Positions 1 through 8,647 of a stretch of DNA of 23,898 bases are shown in pieces. Every line of letters starts with the position of its first letter. Position 1 is the first letter of the stretch. The DNA lies in IMG/VR virus record IMGVR_UViG_3300030329_002226, positions 41,771 to 65,668 of that record, one strand, 5' to 3'. The notes under the pieces were generated by a model. It was not told the DNA's origin and did no database searches. It saw only the letters and a list, made by a program, of their open reading frames with translations. A program made the position numbers and the translations under genes. This DNA comes from a virus.

Positions 1-3000
1 GCATCATCGCTTAAAATAATATCACCACCACCTGCATCTAAAGTAAGATCAGTAACTGAAGCAATTTTAAATTCACCATCTGAACTTTCTGTAAGTGTTG
101 CAGCGTTACTACCATCTCCACTTATAGATAAAGCACCAGCGGTAATACTTAAAGCATCATCTACTATTACATTACCATTGAAATAACTAGTTCCATTGTT
201 ATATAAGTCATAACTTATATTTACAGCGCCAATATACATACCTGCTACTTGTACATCTCCAGTACAAGTTATGGCTTGAGAAGAATCTATTGTAAGAGCG
301 CTTGTACCAGCTGTTACTATTCTAAAAGTATCAGCGCCTCCTCCAAAACCAAAATAAGTATTTGTATCACCTACATGATAAATATCATCAGTTATGTTTC
401 CAGTTCCCATTGACCAAGCACCAGCTGATATTCCATCATTAAAATATGCGTATCCAGCATTTGACATATCTAAGGTAAGAGCAGTTATAGTAGAACCGCC
501 ATCATTACCTTTGAATAATATGTCTTCATTTTCTATTGATGAAAATATTGCAAGATTGTTACTATCACTTTTAAATTTACCATATTCAACACCTGATTTA
601 AATAATCTTATATCATTACCAGCTGCATCTAAAGTTATATCTCCTGCAACGTCTAGTGTTAAATCACCTGAAGTTTTATTAATGTCTCCGCCAATACTAA
701 AACTACCAGTTGCGGAAAGATTATTTGTAAAAATTGTATCACCATCTACATAAAAATCTGAATCAGAATCAATAGAGCTAGTGCCATTCCAAAGAGCTAT
801 TCTATTATCAGCACCAGAACCTGTCACATTACCAACTTGAGTATTATCTATCTTCTGCCAAGCATCTGTTGCTAAATCAGAAAATACTGCCCAATCTCCT
901 ACAGCCCAATCTGTAATACCATCTAAATCGGTAGAACCTGCAACTGATACAATATAGTAATAACCTGGGGTTCCAGATCCACTACTTAATGTTGGTGAGT
1001 TTGTATCAGCGTTCCATGTTCCTTGGTATGTTAATACTCCTGTTGTAGAGCTATCAACATATGCTTTAATACTTTGTTGTGTAGCTAGCGCTGTTGCACT
1101 ATCACTAGCCATGTTATCTTCATCTAATATTGCTGTTACTGTAGTACTAGTTCCAATTAATAAACTATCAGTATCAGTTAACCCAGTTACTTGTACACCT
1201 GTAGATATTGTGGCAATTTTTAAAGCATTATCATGAAATAATTCTACTCCGTTTGTAACAGCTCCACTATAAAATCTAGCCATTTTTTCTCCATCAGTAG
1301 GATTATCCAGTCTAATTTGTCCATCAGATTGAATATATAAGTCTCCTGTTCCAACCTCACTTATATAACTATTACTTCCATTGTGATATAATACAAGATC
1401 TTTTCCATCACCTAGAGCTACTCTTGAATTATCTTTCCATTTAGTATAATATTCATCTGTAGCAGCACTACCACCATCTAATGTAAAATATATTGTAGTT
1501 CCACCACTTCCATCGTCACATTTAAATGCCATGTTACCATCATTTGTATGCTGTGTAAAGTAAAATGTTCCTGTATAATTTTCTAAATAACTATCTGATC
1601 CATCATGAAAAATTTCTAAATCTCCAGAAGTCCCAAGTTTAAGCTTTGCGTTATCAATAAATCTTACTTCTTTATTAAAAGTAGTTCTAACTTCTGAACC
1701 ATCTAAAAAGAAATATGTAGCTGTACCTCCTGAACCATCATCAGATTTAAAGTTTATATCTCCATCATCTAAGTTTTGTATAATCTGTAAATCACCTACA
1801 AAATTTTCTATATTAGAATTTGTTCCGTTATGGTAAATTCTTAAATCATCAGCATTACCAAATGTAGCATTTACATCATCAACATGCCTTGTTAATTTTT
1901 CAAATATAGTTTTTGTACCGCTTCCATCTAAATAGAAGTATGTAGCTAAACCACCTGCCCCATCATCACTTCTAAACAATATATCTGCATCATCTGCATT
2001 ATTTTGTATTTGTAAATCTCCAGTGAAGTTTTGAATATATGACTGTGAGCCATTATGTTGAATTTGTAGATCATCACCATCTCCAAAACAAAGAGGTATA
2101 CTATCTGGTATATCAATTCTTTTTGAACTACCATCTAATCTAAGATAAGTTGTATCACCACCACTACCATCATCACATTGCAATACCAAATCGCTATCAT
2201 TTGTACGCTGCATAATATACAAATGTCCAGTTGTATTTTCTATATAACTACTAGTACCATCGTGATACATTTTCATATCACCCTGATTTCCAAATTGTGC
2301 TTTTACACTATCTTGATGCTCTGTGTCTTTTAAAAATAGTGTTTGTTCTGTACTTCCACTTAAATGGAAATATGTTTCTACACCGCCTGAACCATCATCA
2401 CATGCAAAACTCATATTTCCATCATCAGTTCTATTTGTAAAAGTTACATTCCCAGTATCATTAAAGAAATTAAAATTACTCCCATCGTGTTTAAAGAAAG
2501 CATCTATACCTGTTCCAAATGCTGCGGCTACACCATCATTACACACTAAATCACCGGTCATATTACCACCAGCAAGTGGTAAATATGGGCCACCTGGTAA
2601 TCCAGCAGATGAAAACGCATTTTCTATAATATTACCAGAAGAATCTACTGTTAAGAAATAAGTCGCTGTACCTGTAAAAGTTCCTGAACCATAATCTAAA
2701 AATTCTACATCACCACCATTATTAAATACTACATGAGCAGTACCTCCGCCATCTATAAGTTGTAGTTGATCAGCTGTAGCAGTTTTTACATATGTAATTT
2801 TATAAGCATTCCAAGATCCTGCAGAATCACCAGCTTTAAAATTTATTTGAGAAGAACTATAACTACCACTTGCTCTACCATCTAAAGTAAGGATGTCAGT
2901 GGCTGTGGAATTTATTGCTAACTTAGCGTTCATAGTTGAGCTAGCTGAAGTTGTAAGTCCGCCAGTTATTGCTATTCCACTTGCAGTTGTTTCAAATGTT

Positions 3001-3671
3001 TTTACGTTATTGTGGTATAGATTTACAGCGCCATCATTTACTGCGTAAATCATATTTTCACCAGTATCACTTTGTAATCTTATAGCACCAGCGCTTCTAA
3101 TATATAAACTACCAGTTCCAACTTCATCAATATATGAGTTACTACCATCGTGATATATTTCTAAATCTGGAGTTGTTATATTTCCAAGGGTTAACTTTAC
3201 ATTATCTTCAAGTTGTACTCTTTTATAAAATCTATTTAATTCATTATTACCATCTATTACTAAATAAGATGTCATACTTCCAGAACCATCATCATTTCTA
3301 AAATCTATATATCCATTATCTGCACTCTGCATAAAATACCAAGTATCTGTCCCATTATGATATATCTGGGCGTCAGCTGAATTTCCAAAATACGCATATA
3401 CATTATCCATGTGTTTGGTGTTCTTAGGAAGTTCTGTAAGTTCTTGCGCTCCGTCTAGTTTTATATAATTCTGAGTTGTACCACTACCATTAGTAGCTTG
3501 AATATAAGTTTGTTGACTATTAGATTCATTTCTAATATATAAATCCCCAGCTGTAACGGTAACATAATTACTTTCTGTTCCGTCATGATATATCTTCATG
3601 TCTCCACTATCTCCAAATGTTATTTCAACTTCATCTGGGAAACTAGTTTGATATAAGAAATTTATAGGCAT
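1..3671 (-). CDS. Giant repeat-rich tail fibre-like protein, C-terminal part outside window
   Basis: The minus strand is open from the ATG at 3671 to the window edge, giving 1,223 codons with no stop, so the 3' end is missing. The protein begins MPINFLYQTSFPDEV and is dominated by a degenerate repeat. Each unit has a turn such as IYHDGSNSYI, a GDLYI strand, a DDGSGG turn and a TYFxLDGS strand. Nine HDG/HNG copies are visible in the N-terminal two thirds. A later segment reads ALATQQSIKAYVDS, a linker common in phage fibre proteins, followed by Gly/Ser/Thr-rich beta-type sequence. I infer a trimeric beta-rich tail fibre or spike on the virion surface that binds host receptors. It lies 24 nt downstream of the next fibre gene on the same strand and probably shares its transcript. 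The structural-fibre call rests on repeat style and context; enzymatic activity cannot be judged. Confidence 0.8.
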   Translation of the reverse strand, partial: MPINFLYQTSFPDEVEITFGDSGDMKIYHDGTESNYVTVTAGDLYIRNESNSQQTYIQATNGSGTTQNYIKLDGAQELTELPKNTKHMDNVYAYFGNSADAQIYHNGTDTWYFMQSADNGYIDFRNDDGSGSMTSYLVIDGNNELNRFYKRVQLEDNVKLTLGNITTPDLEIYHDGSNSYIDEVGTGSLYIRSAGAIRLQSDTGENMIYAVNDGAVNLYHNNVKTFETTASGIAITGGLTTSASSTMNAKLAINSTATDILTLDGRASGSYSSSQINFKAGDSAGSWNAYKITYVKTATADQLQLIDGGGTAHVVFNNGGDVEFLDYGSGTFTGTATYFLTVDSSGNIIENAFSSAGLPGGPYLPLAGGNMTGDLVCNDGVAAAFGTGIDAFFKHDGSNFNFFNDTGNVTFTNRTDDGNMSFACDDGSGGVETYFHLSGSTEQTLFLKDTEHQDSVKAQFGNQGDMKMYHDGTSSYIENTTGHLYIMQRTNDSDLVLQCDDGSGGDTTYLRLDGSSKRIDIPDSIPLCFGDGDDLQIQHNGSQSYIQNFTGDLQIQNNADDADILFRSDDGAGGLATYFYLDGSGTKTIFEKLTRHVDDVNATFGNADDLRIYHNGTNSNIENFVGDLQIIQNLDDGDINFKSDDGSGGTATYFFLDGSEVRTTFNKEVRFIDNAKLKLGTSGDLEIFHDGSDSYLENYTGTFYFTQHTNDGNMAFKCDDGSGGTTIYFTLDGGSAATDEYYTKWKDNSRVALGDGKDLVLYHNGSNSYISEVGTGDLYIQSDGQIRLDNPTDGEKMARFYSGAVTNGVELFHDNALKIATISTGVQVTGLTDTDSLLIGTSTTVTAILDEDNMASDSATALATQQSIKAYVDSSTTGVLTYQGTWNADTNSPTLSSGSGTPGYYYIVSVAGSTDLDGITDWAVGDWAVFSDLATDAWQKIDNTQVGNVTGSGADNRIALWNGTSSIDSDSDFYVDGDTIFTNNLSATGSFSIGGDINKTSGDLTLDVAGDITLDAAGNDIRLFKSGVEYGKFKSDSNNLAIFSSIENEDILFKGNDGGSTITALTLDMSNAGYAYFNDGISAGAWSMGTGNITDDIYHVGDTNTYFGFGGGADTFRIVTAGTSALTIDSSQAITCTGDVQVAGMYIGAVNISYDLYNNGTSYFNGNVIVDDALSITAGALSISGDGSNAATLTESSDGEFKIASVTDLTLDAGGGDIILSDD
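1370..3600 (-). repeat. Coding repeat array of about 74 codons per unit within the fibre gene
   Basis: The HDG/HNG turn is encoded near 3590, 3360, 3155, 2490, 2265, 2055, 1835, 1605 and 1385 on the minus strand. From copy 4 to copy 9 the spacing is about 205-228 nt. Between the turns, DDGSGG or DDGAGG recurs with flanking aromatic and threonine residues. The copies have diverged in DNA but keep the protein pattern, as expected for selected beta-structural repeats rather than a recent duplication. Confidence 0.75.
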
Positions 3672-3695
3672 TCTTAATTATTTTATTTATATTGA

Positions 3696-5996
3696 TTATC
3701 CAATATCTCTTATCATTACACCATATTCATCATTTGCAACTGTTCCTTTAAATTTAATGAATACTTCGTCAGCGTCTCTATATACTTGTGGATAAACTGT
3801 CGAATAAGCTGGTGTATTGGCATTTGGACTATCGGAAGCTACTTGATATACTTCTACCATACACGATGTTCCTGCAGCTCCTGCTCCTATTAAAGTAGTA
3901 GTTGTACAATCAAATATTGTATATCCTCCAGCAACTGTTCTATCAATACCTGATGTAGAATCTGTAAGATTCCCATTAAATGCACCAACTGAACCTGAAG
4001 CTAATGCTACTGTATATACACCAGAAGAATCTGATACACTTATTCCAGCACCTGCTTGTACCGCCGCTGCACCTACTGTAGTACCTGTTGCATTACTAAT
4101 TGCTATTGTTCCACTACCTGTTATAGTACCTCCTGTTATAGGTGCTGTAGTTGCAATACTTGTTACAGTACCACCACTATCAGTGTCTGACCAAGGAACG
4201 TTAACTACTAAGTTATCACTAGCATCAACTTGAACTTTATATGTTCTACCGGATGTAGTAGAAGAAGTATTTGCTGCTACACTTTGTGTTCCATCTACAT
4301 TAGCGTTAAATGTAGTAGAACTTAACGAAAGACCTGTACCCGCTGTATATGTGGTATTTGTGTCTGTAGAGGCTATTGTCATTTCAGTAGCACTATTACG
4401 AGTTAACGTAACATTACTACCTGCTGTAAATTGTAAAGTAGTATCTGTTCCACTACTAGCATCTAAAGTTAAATCTACATCACTACCGTCAGTAGCAAAA
4501 TTCATACTATAAGTAGTATTGTCATTATCTGGTGTTACCCATGTTGCATCACCACGTAAGAATGTACTAGCACTACCACCTGTTGGAACGTGACCTACAT
4601 TAGTAGATCCTGCATAAGCAAATGATTGAACTGTTACAGAACCTGTAGCCCCTGTGTTAGATGTTATTGCATTTCCTGTAGAACCACTTACAGCATTACC
4701 TGATGTTAAAGCTACAACACCTTCATCAGATTGAACAATAACCCAATCATTTACATCTGAAGCTCCTTCTGCTGCTGCTTCTTTACATATTACAGAGTCA
4801 CCAGCATCTAAGGTTACAGATCCATAAAAACTACCAGAAGTTGTTACTACATAGTAATCACCTACAGATATTGCTACTCTTGAAGCACCAGTAGTAAGAT
4901 TACCTCCTCCGTCAATTGCACCTGTGCCAGCATTAAATCCATCTTTAAAAGTTAAACCTCCAGAAACAAGTCCATCAACATATCCTTTAGATGCAGCATC
5001 TGTAGAAGCAGAAACAGTGTCAATACCTTGAATACGTCCTGTACCACTTAAAGTTATATCACCACCACCAACTGTTAAATCCCCAACTATACTAACATCT
5101 GTTGGAAGATCAACAGTTATTGTGCCACCTGATTCTTCTACTGTTACTCTAGTAGTTGCTCCACCAGCTATTGTTACTGTATCTGTAGAACCTGTGCTTG
5201 GTACTAAATTTATATCAGCTGTATTAGTTCCATCACTACTTGTTAAATCATAAGTAGTATTGTCATTAGTATCTGTCCATGGTACATTTACTACTAATTG
5301 ATTACTAGAGTTATCAGTTATACCATATGTTCTGGAAGCGGTTTCAGTTTTGCTTTCTGCCGCTGGAGTAGAACCTCTTGCATATCTTAATTTACCTAAC
5401 CCTAATGTAGCAGTGTTCATAGCGTTATAAGTAGTATCACCTGGAGATGTTAATGCTAATATAAATGGATCACCTGTGGTACCTGCTCCTGATAGATTAG
5501 TACCAGCTGTACCATTAGCCATTGTAACTTTTAAATATTTATTGCTACTATTTAATGTTTTATCATCATTATCATCATCTCTTATTATCCATTCACTCAT
5601 TTCACTACCAGTCGCTGGTGCGCTGTTAGTTATAGTAACTGCTCCTGTAGCTGCACTAACTGTTATTCCTGTACCAGCTACAACTGATGTTACACCTGTG
5701 TTTGTTAATAAAAACTCTCCTGAACCTGTTATAGGATTGGAACCTGAGTTCATTGCAACACTTATTCCTGTTCCTGTTGCAATTCCTACAGAAGTAACTG
5801 TACCGGTGGTTGAACTAGTACCAAGGGCTATCCAAGATCCACCTTCACCATACTTTACTTGATTATTTGTTGTGTCATAATAAAGCTGACCATCTGCGGG
5901 AGTTCCAGCAGCACCATCATTTAACTGATTTTCTAATACAGGTTGTGTTAGTTGGTTTTTATTAAACGCAACATCATTTAAAAAATTTATTGCCAT
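3696..5996 (-). CDS. Tail fibre/structural protein, 766 aa
   Basis: The protein starts MAINFLNDVAFNKNQL, then has a short motif (DGQLYYDTTNNQVKYGEGG) like those that open many phage fibre proteins and precede a beta-rich shaft. The shaft is almost wholly Gly, Ser, Thr, Val and Asn. Internal duplication is visible: NQLVVNVPWTDT (about residue 240) recurs as DNLVVNVPWSDT (about residue 600), and TSVVAGTGITVS-type strands repeat. A DAASKGYVDGLVSG segment near the middle is a common fibre linker. There are no membrane or enzymatic motifs. It is likely a virion fibre or fibre-associated protein. Its stop is 24 nt before the giant fibre gene and its start 7 nt after the preceding gene, so co-transcription on the minus strand is likely. 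Confidence 0.75.
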   Translation of the reverse strand: MAINFLNDVAFNKNQLTQPVLENQLNDGAAGTPADGQLYYDTTNNQVKYGEGGSWIALGTSSTTGTVTSVGIATGTGISVAMNSGSNPITGSGEFLLTNTGVTSVVAGTGITVSAATGAVTITNSAPATGSEMSEWIIRDDDNDDKTLNSSNKYLKVTMANGTAGTNLSGAGTTGDPFILALTSPGDTTYNAMNTATLGLGKLRYARGSTPAAESKTETASRTYGITDNSSNQLVVNVPWTDTNDNTTYDLTSSDGTNTADINLVPSTGSTDTVTIAGGATTRVTVEESGGTITVDLPTDVSIVGDLTVGGGDITLSGTGRIQGIDTVSASTDAASKGYVDGLVSGGLTFKDGFNAGTGAIDGGGNLTTGASRVAISVGDYYVVTTSGSFYGSVTLDAGDSVICKEAAAEGASDVNDWVIVQSDEGVVALTSGNAVSGSTGNAITSNTGATGSVTVQSFAYAGSTNVGHVPTGGSASTFLRGDATWVTPDNDNTTYSMNFATDGSDVDLTLDASSGTDTTLQFTAGSNVTLTRNSATEMTIASTDTNTTYTAGTGLSLSSTTFNANVDGTQSVAANTSSTTSGRTYKVQVDASDNLVVNVPWSDTDSGGTVTSIATTAPITGGTITGSGTIAISNATGTTVGAAAVQAGAGISVSDSSGVYTVALASGSVGAFNGNLTDSTSGIDRTVAGGYTIFDCTTTTLIGAGAAGTSCMVEVYQVASDSPNANTPAYSTVYPQVYRDADEVFIKFKGTVANDEYGVMIRDIG

Positions 5997-6003
5997 TTCT
6001 TGT

Positions 6004-6696
6004 TTAATTTAAATAAGCAGTTCCAGCAAATGCGGCTGAAAAGGTTATTGTTAGTTGTGTGTTTGATATATATTTTACTTCGCCAAATATGACGATGTCA
6101 TTATTGTTTATTACTGTTACAGAAGGATATGGTCCCCATCTACCTTCATGATCTATTGTCCATAACGTGTTAGAAGCATGTGTAAATACTCCTGTTCCTC
6201 CATCTGCATCAGATAAAGAAAATTCTGCGATATCATAGTATCTATCATTAGTGACAATTCCGCTTCCTCCTATATAACTTAATCCTAAAGTATATGAGTC
6301 CGCAAAACTTCCTGGACTTGTATACGATGTTATAGTATAGTGACCAAATGTAGAAATTGAATTTTGTTCACTTATTATTATTTGATTACCTACTAAATAA
6401 TTAACAAATGCCACTACATTTTGGCCGGAGCGATCTTTTATAGCTAAATCTAAAGAAGTTATATTAGCTAAGGGCGTACCATCCGCAACTCCAGTAAATG
6501 TTCCAGTTGTAGGTAATGAAGCTACAAACTTAAATACCATCTGAGCAGATACAGATATCTTACCTTTTGTATTTAAATAATTAGCTACAGCTTCTGCTGT
6601 GAAATTTTTAGTAGACCTATTTGAAGAGTCGGTTCCAATCCACGCGTCTTGATCCTGAACTTCTGAGTCTCTAGGATAGGAATTAATTCTAGGCAT
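6004..6696 (-). CDS. Putative structural/fibre-attachment protein, 230 aa
   Basis: The N-terminus (MPRINSYPRDSEVQDQDAW, then IGTD and TKNFTAEAVANYL) has the same plan as the upstream 154-aa protein: I-x2-YP, a Gly-Thr-Asp/Glu turn, then a T-K/R-NFT helix. I infer a shared module, perhaps for docking to the virion. The remainder looks beta-rich (YTITSYTSPGSFADSYTLGL and similar) with a hydrophobic C-terminus ending FAGTAYLN. The C-terminal half differs from the neighbour, so the two share only the N-terminal module. It sits in the minus-strand structural run with 7-12 nt gaps on both sides. A virion role is inferred from context. Confidence 0.6.
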   Translation of the reverse strand: MPRINSYPRDSEVQDQDAWIGTDSSNRSTKNFTAEAVANYLNTKGKISVSAQMVFKFVASLPTTGTFTGVADGTPLANITSLDLAIKDRSGQNVVAFVNYLVGNQIIISEQNSISTFGHYTITSYTSPGSFADSYTLGLSYIGGSGIVTNDRYYDIAEFSLSDADGGTGVFTHASNTLWTIDHEGRWGPYPSVTVINNNDIVIFGEVKYISNTQLTITFSAAFAGTAYLN

Positions 6697-6708
6697 CTGT
6701 TAATTTAT

Positions 6709-7173
6709 TTATGAATATACTCTTATTTCAAGGGCTCCTGCTGTTATTCTATCATCAGCCCCGTTTGTTTTGAATGTTATAACTGAACTACTCGTTCTAG
6801 TCCACATTACCATCTGATTTGGTTCTCCATCTCCAGGATTAACAAATACCATGGTTTTTAAATTAGTAAAAGGAGTACCAGAATTAGTAACAGTGTATAC
6901 TCCAGCACCTGTTCTAGCCCATGTCATTGTACCTGTAATAGTATTTTGTAAAACTGTAACGGTAGGAGCTGCTCCAGCTGCTTGACTCATTATACCTGAA
7001 TATAAAGTATATCCTAAAGTTCCAGAATTAGTAGCTATATCAGCAATTTGTTTTATTGTGAAGTTCCTAGTCTTATTAGTATCACCTGCTACATTAGGAT
7101 CTGCTAGTTCTGTTCCCAAAACTAGGTCACTTGCGGAAGGAGTACCTGTAGGATAAGCGGTTATTTCTGCCAT
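6709..7173 (-). CDS. Putative structural protein, 154 aa, with shared N-terminal module
   Basis: The N-terminus (MAEITAYPTGTPSASDLVLG, then TRNFTIKQIADIA) resembles that of the following 230-aa protein, giving a conserved I-x2-YP ... NFT-x3-IA module of about 45 residues. The C-terminal 100 residues are beta-type (TVTVLQNTITGTMTWARTG, YTVTNSGTPFTNLKTMVFV) and could be a small receptor-binding or fibre-tip domain. It is separated from its neighbours by about 12 nt and has no Shine-Dalgarno. I do not recognise a specific family; a structural role is inferred from module sharing and operon position. Confidence 0.55.
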   Translation of the reverse strand: MAEITAYPTGTPSASDLVLGTELADPNVAGDTNKTRNFTIKQIADIATNSGTLGYTLYSGIMSQAAGAAPTVTVLQNTITGTMTWARTGAGVYTVTNSGTPFTNLKTMVFVNPGDGEPNQMVMWTRTSSSVITFKTNGADDRITAGALEIRVYS

Positions 7174-7184
7174 TTGTGTTATTT

Positions 7185-7433
7185 TTATTTATTTTTACTT
7201 TGAGGTTTGGTTCCTTTACCATATCCACCTCGGTTTTGTGATGTTTTTACAAATCTTTTCTTAGTATGATCGTAATCTTTGTCTATTAACCAGTTTGTTC
7301 CATGTTTTTTAGCAGCTTTGCGTCTTTTTCGCTGATTTTCTGCTTTTTTACGTCTTCTATCTGGAGTTTTTGCTGCGGCAAGATCTCTTTTAGCCTTAGC
7401 TTTTGCTGCTTTTGGACTTAATTTTTGAGACAT
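7185..7433 (-). CDS. Small very basic protein, 82 aa
   Basis: This protein is extremely rich in Lys, Arg and Ala. The first 45 residues (for example KAAKAKAKRDLAAAK and RRRKKAENQRKRRKAAKK) look like an amphipathic, nucleic-acid-binding helix. The tail is Gly/Lys-rich (NRGGYGKGTKPQSKNK). No enzymatic motif or membrane segment is present. The composition suggests DNA or RNA binding, for example a virion-packaged DNA-condensing protein, but this is inference. It lies 3 nt from the gene before it in the minus-strand structural operon. Confidence 0.5.
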   Translation of the reverse strand: MSQKLSPKAAKAKAKRDLAAAKTPDRRRKKAENQRKRRKAAKKHGTNWLIDKDYDHTKKRFVKTSQNRGGYGKGTKPQSKNK

Positions 7434-7436
7434 GTC

Positions 7437-7772
7437 TTATTTATCTTCTCCCCATTGAGGCATAGGAATTGAACGCTGTTTTTTGTATCTATCCGCATGA
7501 GCAGATAAAAAGTTTTTTACGTTTTTACTAAAATTCTTAAATTTTTGTACAAAACGGTTTGCAGGAATGTTAACTGCAGGTTGTAAAGGCTTAGGAATAT
7601 AGTCTGCCCCTACCAATGTAGAGTCATTTACTGGTCTAGCTTGTGGTCTAGTAGCGTCGTGCTTTGCTCTTTCAGCTGCATTTGCTAATGCTTCTGCTTT
7701 TGCATCTGCATATTTACCGTAAGTCTCCTGATATATTTCCTCATCTGTTTGTTTTGCAGGATGTTTTCTCAT
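7437..7772 (-). CDS. Hypothetical protein, 111 aa, with HPxKQT N-terminal motif
   Basis: It begins MRKHPAKQTDEEIY; the upstream neighbour begins MKSHPLKQTKLTQ. The shared M-K/R-x-HPxKQT start suggests a common N-terminal tag or duplication. Residues 12-45 are helical, Ala- and charge-rich (YGKYADAKAEALANAAERA); the C-terminal part is basic (FVQKFKNFSKNVKNFLSAHA, then DRYKKQR). Its start overlaps the stop of the upstream gene by 4 nt (ATGA), implying translational coupling. No known family is recognised. A minor structural or DNA-binding role in the virion is possible. Confidence 0.5.
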   Translation of the reverse strand: MRKHPAKQTDEEIYQETYGKYADAKAEALANAAERAKHDATRPQARPVNDSTLVGADYIPKPLQPAVNIPANRFVQKFKNFSKNVKNFLSAHADRYKKQRSIPMPQWGEDK

Positions 7773-8206
7773 TTTTTAATGTTTTTAATAATTGGACCGA
7801 AATCTTTAGAATAGTTTAATATATAATCAATGTTTTCTTTTGAAGGACCCATAGGTTTATTTGGATTAGAATATCTTTTTAAATTATCAAAAGCTTGTTT
7901 ACTACCACCTTTATTCCAACCCTTAGGCATTGAACTAGGATATTTAAGTTTATTTTCTAAATTTAGTCTTCTTTGAATTGTTGCTTTTATACTCTGGTTA
8001 ATTTTTGAACCTATATTTCCAAAGTTAACAGTACTTCCTTTCCAGAAATTAGTTGATGGAGTTTTTAACCAACTAACCCCCCTACCTATAGGTAACATAG
8101 AAGCTATAGTACCTAATGCTCTAGGAATTCCTTTCTTTACTTTATGCCAAGTACCGGCATGATCTAATTGAGTGAGTTTAGTTTGTTTAAGTGGATGTGA
8201 TTTCAT
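7769..8206 (-). CDS. Hypothetical basic protein, 145 aa, first gene of the minus-strand operon
   Basis: It starts MKSHPLKQTKLTQLDHAG and is basic throughout, with an Ile/Leu-rich stretch (RALGTIASMLPIGRGVSWL, about residues 30-48) that could be a weakly hydrophobic or membrane-active helix. Segments such as KINQSIKATIQRRLNLENK look helical. The HPxKQT N-terminus is shared with the next gene. As the first minus-strand gene it directly follows the divergent intergenic region, so any late promoter for the structural block should lie at 8207-8400. No family is recognised. Confidence 0.5.
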   Translation of the reverse strand: MKSHPLKQTKLTQLDHAGTWHKVKKGIPRALGTIASMLPIGRGVSWLKTPSTNFWKGSTVNFGNIGSKINQSIKATIQRRLNLENKLKYPSSMPKGWNKGGSKQAFDNLKRYSNPNKPMGPSKENIDYILNYSKDFGPIIKNIKK

Positions 8207-8283
8207 CTTTTTTTACTTTAAGTGTCTATATATATCCTTACAGGTTTATCAAGAAATTTACATAAAATGTGACAAAAGCCATT

Positions 8284-8291
8284 TATTTATA
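8284..8291 (-). promoter_or_regulatory. Possible late promoter box TATAAATA
   Basis: The minus strand reads TATAAATA, identical to the T4-type late promoter -10 element, about 78 nt upstream of the first structural gene. The location is right for a late promoter and the phage carries a sigma factor. The sequence is easily met by chance in AT-rich DNA, and no second copy was found upstream of other minus-strand genes. Confidence 0.2.
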
Positions 8292-8292
8292 T

Positions 8293-8310
8293 ATATCTAA
8301 TCCTAGATAT
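8293..8310. promoter_or_regulatory. Inverted repeat ATATCTA-ATCC-TAGATAT
   Basis: Perfect 7-bp arms surround a 4-nt centre. The right arm shares GATAT with the next palindrome (8306-8328), so the two hairpins or operators are mutually exclusive or cooperative. It lies between the divergent transcription units. Confidence 0.4.
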
Positions 8311-8328
8311 TATACTTAGTATAATATC
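8306..8328. promoter_or_regulatory. Inverted repeat GATATTATAC-TTA-GTATAATATC
   Basis: Perfect 10-bp arms surround a 3-nt centre. It has no T-tract on either strand and is AT-rich, so it fits an operator for a dimeric regulator better than an intrinsic terminator. It sits between the divergent operons. Confidence 0.45.
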
Positions 8329-8517
8329 ATAAGGGTATTACTTATAGAGGGATATGGGGTTACTACCTATTTTTGAGACGAGCTTTGTAAAAGGAAAATC
8401 GTTTTGTTTTTGCCGGGTTGCCCTTGTTTTTAGGATTTTGGCATTAAGGTTTCAGCTTTGATCGTGATTACCGTAGGGGTTTTAGACTTTTTTCTACTAC
8501 TACTATCTCGCGCGACT

Positions 8518-8548
8518 CACGGACTTATATTCTATTCTATTCGATACT
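8518..8548 (+). promoter_or_regulatory. Early promoter copy 1 (CACGGACTTATA / GATACT)
   Basis: CACGGACTTATA at 8518 is followed by GATACT at 8543, the same 25-nt start-to-start spacing as in the six other copies. The -10-like box deviates (GATACT instead of GATAAT). Just downstream, at 8557-8564, TATGTTTG matches the Bacteroidota sigma-A -7 consensus TAnnTTTG, possibly by chance. It stands in tandem 57 nt upstream of copy 2. Confidence 0.55.
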
Positions 8549-8574
8549 ATCTATAATATGTTTGGTGAATACCA

Positions 8575-8605
8575 CACGGACTTATCTAATATTAATATAG
8601 ATAAT
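8575..8605 (+). promoter_or_regulatory. Early promoter copy 2 for the 87-aa gene
   Basis: CACGGACTTAT at 8575 and GATAAT at 8600, followed by ATAATT. The predicted +1 is G8612, leaving a leader of about 36 nt before the ATG at 8648. Confidence 0.7.
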
Positions 8606-8647
8606 ATAATTGAGTTTTAAAATAAATATTAATTAAATAATTTAACT

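Larger units (their letters stand above)
8207..8517. other. Divergent intergenic region, no convincing gene
   Basis: This roughly 310-nt stretch separates the minus-strand structural genes from the plus-strand early genes. It holds two overlapping palindromes (8293-8328), a TATAAATA on the minus strand, and a G/T-rich plus-strand stretch (about 8340-8490) with repeated GGGGTT and TTTT tracts that is unlike the surrounding A-rich coding sequence. I see no ORF with codon-like structure. It is a candidate for the control hub of both transcription units and possibly a replication origin; the origin idea is speculative. Confidence 0.45.

Noticed and set aside
394-753. Plus-strand open frames opposite the fibre genes (also 2323-2661 and 5476-5862)
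   Set aside because: They are antisense to long, clearly coding minus-strand frames with conserved repeats, and arise because the repetitive fibre sequence lacks stops on the other strand.
1946-2134. Second minus-strand frame inside the giant fibre gene
   Set aside because: The main frame is continuous through this stretch with intact HDG and DDGSGG repeats, so there is no frameshift and this frame is a shadow.
1370-3600. CRISPR-like or tandem DNA repeat array
   Set aside because: Repeat units are about 74 codons, diverged in DNA and in frame with the fibre protein; there are no conserved short repeats with spacers.
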